From Siphonodentalium dalli (taxonomy: Eukaryota > Mollusca > Scaphopoda > Gadilida > Siphonodentaliidae), in the NCBI GenBank assembly GCA_032622095.1, contig CP136061.1:44151797-44215796 (forward strand): DNA of 64,000 nucleotides, read 5' to 3'. The notes beneath the pieces are model-generated. The model had not been told where the DNA came from. It saw nothing but the letters and a program-made list of their open reading frames with translations, and did not search any database. Positions 61,450-64,000 of this stretch are shown piece after piece. Made by a program: the position numbers and the translations under genes. Numbering within the stretch: the stretch's first letter is position 1; every line of letters starts with the position of its first letter.

Positions 61450-61800
61450 AAAAAGCGCATCAGCTCTGAGGTGACGCGGAGGGATGTCTGGGCCGATCGG
61501 GCCCCGCTCTACACAGTGCATTTGTCTCGTGTGGAGCAGGGTGTGCTCCGCCAAGGCGCCTGGTGATGTGGTATGTCAGGGATGGTGGGAATGAGGGTGT
61601 TACCACAGTGGTTGGTAGTCGTGGGTAGATTGGAGCTGCATGCATTATTTGGATTTCCAAGTAATGTGTGCAGTTGCAGTTAGCTCGCGGCTGCCTGCTG
61701 CTGTGGTGAAACATATTGCAACGCACGCGTGTAATCTGTAACTTCTATGTACATATGTTAATACTGTTGTCTAAATGTCGTTAATTGATTGATTGATTGT
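61450..61800 (+). repeat. GC-rich block ending in (ATTG)n, possible LINE 3' end
   Basis: A sharply GC-richer stretch ends in TTAATTGATTGATTGATTG. Short tandem tails are typical of some LINE 3' ends. No RT coding is attached. Confidence 0.35.
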
Positions 61801-62574
61801 GGATCCAATTACTATTCACTTTCACTATGTTTAACAATCATGACTTTTTCTGGTCAAAAGCATGGATACAAAATATCTGTTATGACATTTTTTACTTAGA
61901 AATAGCATTTAAAACAGTTATTTAAATCCAACATGTAGGTTCATTGTACCATTATATGAGCACATCTTGTGGGCTAAGTTCTCATTTTGGAATTTTTTTT
62001 CCAGAACAATAGACCCCTATATAGCAACCATTTATTAACTCAAAGAGGTGAAATGTTTGTAAAATTAAAACATAAAGTGGGTACCACCATTAACCAATCT
62101 TATCCAAATATTTAGCTTGCAATTTCCTATTGCGAGCTGTTTATTAATACTGAATAGAACCTGGTGTGAAATAACTACATTGAGGGTCGCGAGCGAATTT
62201 TACCCATTCATAATACGAACCGTTCATAACACCATGCAAACATGGCATTAATAGCTCGAAGACGAGTGTGACTGACCACACAGTAGTAATTGCAACCAGG
62301 CTCTGCTTATGATTCAATCCATGAACTGGATATGTTTACATGCACACACACACACACCCGCAACGATATGATAGGTAGCCATATGATATCATATGTGCAT
62401 CACGATTCAACTTACATGTATACATTATCTATTGAAATGAAAATTATTGAAATTTCAACCCGCAGTTGAAAAGTGGCCTGGTATAACAAGAGATGGACAT
62501 TCGTCCTATGCATACCCCATGTGGCATTCCGCCTAGCATGGGCGCACATATAACCTATAACTGAGATACACTTG

Positions 62575-62885
62575 CAGACTCACCTAAAAATCAGCATTTT
62601 CAGATAAACATAGATGAATATCTCTAGAACTAAACACCTGAATAAACCGATTGGACACTCCATTGAATGTCCTTATAGTGGTGAACATCCACAACAAATG
62701 TCATGAAGATCTGACAACCTATGGTTGAGATATCTGCTCCGAATGAAAACAAACCCCAACATTTCCAAATAAACGAAGTGAAAGATGAATAACTCTAAAA
62801 CGACTGAACACTCCATTGAATGCCCCCGTAATAGTGAACACCCATACCAAATATCATTGAGACCCGAGACAATGCACATATGGTA
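62575..62885 (+). repeat. Two tandem units of about 165 bp
   Basis: ACACTCCATTGAATGYCC, GTGAACAYCCA and AAATRTCATTGAGA-type words occur twice in order. Confidence 0.65.
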
Positions 62886-63249
62886 GCCTAGTGGCCGTTT
62901 TCGCTGAGTTACATCACACAGACCAGCGGAGTGGTCCCTCCCCTTTGATCATCGTCTAAAACGATTACCAATAACGTATGCGCCTTCGTATTAATTGAAT
63001 TATCAAGACTGACTAAACATGCTTAAAGATACGGGCGGCGTTGGCGGTGTGTATGCTGTTAAAATATTCACCTCCGTCAAAAACCGCCATAAACAGAAAG
63101 AATAGTAAAATATAGACAGACTTTGTTCTTATTCCAATCGGAAATATGGCATAAACAGTATGTTATCGTCAAATGTTTATCTTTGTTATGTAAACAAAAG
63201 CAAAAAACGTTACTTTTCCTGGCTTTTGTTTAGATCCGGATATGGTAAA

Positions 63250-64000
63250 CATAAAGAGCGTTATTTGTTATTGTTTTCCTGATATATCATTTATGTGTGA
63301 TTAAATAATAGAATTGCAACACTTATGTAACACGAGCAGGCTCTTGTTTACGTACACCATCGTATGTCTTGACGACAATATACTATTTACGCGCTGATTA
63401 TGTTTGGCATATGAACAAAACTATATTTATCATATGACTCAATCAGTATTTACGTTGGAAAGTATGTCATAAATCAATTTCATATGAACTACTAGTTCAT
63501 ATCACCTTCCGATAATTTGATTGGTTTGTTGACAAAAAGTGTGTTCTGATTGGCTGAATGGCAGCCTGGGCCGAGCCGCATCTCTAACTAAATGCAGGTC
63601 AAATGCGTGCGCGTCAATCAACGCGATGCCGAAATTCTCGCAATTATAATCTTGAAATATATAGTTTTTGACATTGTTATACGATAAATAGAATATGTAA
63701 TTCGTATTTATCTAATAAACATACGATATAATGTCACAAACTGAGAACAGAATAGCGCACTATATCTTCGCGTGCATATTATTTCTGCTAGTTCACCAGT
63801 TGTAATTGGGCTTCCGGTGCAATGAAGTGACGTCACATTAACATTTTGCTGCCGATGTCATATAGCTATTTAGTGATTTGTGTGCGTTTTGGACATCATA
63901 ATCAATTTATAGGTGTCATATGATAAATAGAATATGTAATTCGTGTTTCTCTCATATGATATTTATGAAACTCGTCACGAATTTTCAGTTTTCTCTCGCC
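63250..64000. other. Repeat-like flank
   Basis: TGATAAATAGAATATGTAATTCG occurs at about 63684 and 63922; the second copy folds with the following CATATGATATTTATGA. ATAAAGAGCGTT at 63251 also occurs at 31-42. No gene seen. Confidence 0.35.

Overview
This is a eukaryotic, AT-rich, repeat-dense animal window, most probably from a bivalve mollusc. It holds an intron-containing Cu/Zn superoxide dismutase gene with the exon sizes of animal SOD1. It also holds arrays of roughly 120-170 bp repeats that run into GGAC-type tetranucleotide tracts and a terminal hairpin, an architecture known from bivalve pearl/DTC84/helentron-type elements. No prokaryotic operon, rRNA, tRNA or CRISPR array is visible.

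The host gene I can prove is SOD1 on the minus strand, 47283 to 6243. Its five coding exons are 69, 97, 70, 118 and 108 nt and join in frame to a 153-residue enzyme with every metal ligand present. The gene is about 41 kb because the introns are packed with transposable elements. Intron 1 alone is 25.6 kb.

Region by region: 1-2700 holds a PHD-finger fragment on the minus strand. Next to it is a tightly packed run of plus-strand ORFs (88, 59 and 185 codons, the last two overlapping as TAATG) that looks like a piece of a Polinton/Maverick-like or viral element. 2700-6240 holds satellite-bearing repeats and a TTAA-flanked foldback element. 6243-21625 is SOD1 exons 5 to 2, with hAT-type elements (7486-9313, 14489-15611), palindromic MITEs, repeat arrays and a Harbinger-like element (20277-21515) that stops 13 bp from the exon 2 splice donor. 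21626-47214 is intron 1. It contains the 167-bp repeat array, a solo LTR (29202-29552), an hAT with a nested insertion (32280-33960) and a stacked set of nested elements (41.7-47.1 kb). It also contains a 6-kb element (34674-40663) with terminal inverted repeats and one intact 1451-codon ORF. That protein carries a FEN1/XPG-type nuclease domain and a cysteine-rich CXC cluster, which fits Academ-type DNA transposons. Beyond exon 1, 47.7-56.9 kb holds an hAT inside a reverse-transcriptase fragment, a near-complete but frameshifted LINE (49015-51973, minus) and several LINE 5' remnants with PHD fingers. 57-64 kb has hairpin MITEs and short repeats, and no gene I can prove.

The ORFs therefore do not work together as a pathway. 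One housekeeping antioxidant gene is embedded in a landscape of mobile DNA. The most notable objects are the intact FEN-nuclease transposon in the SOD1 intron, the compact virus-like ORF cluster at the left edge, and six non-autonomous hAT insertions with readable 8-bp target duplications.
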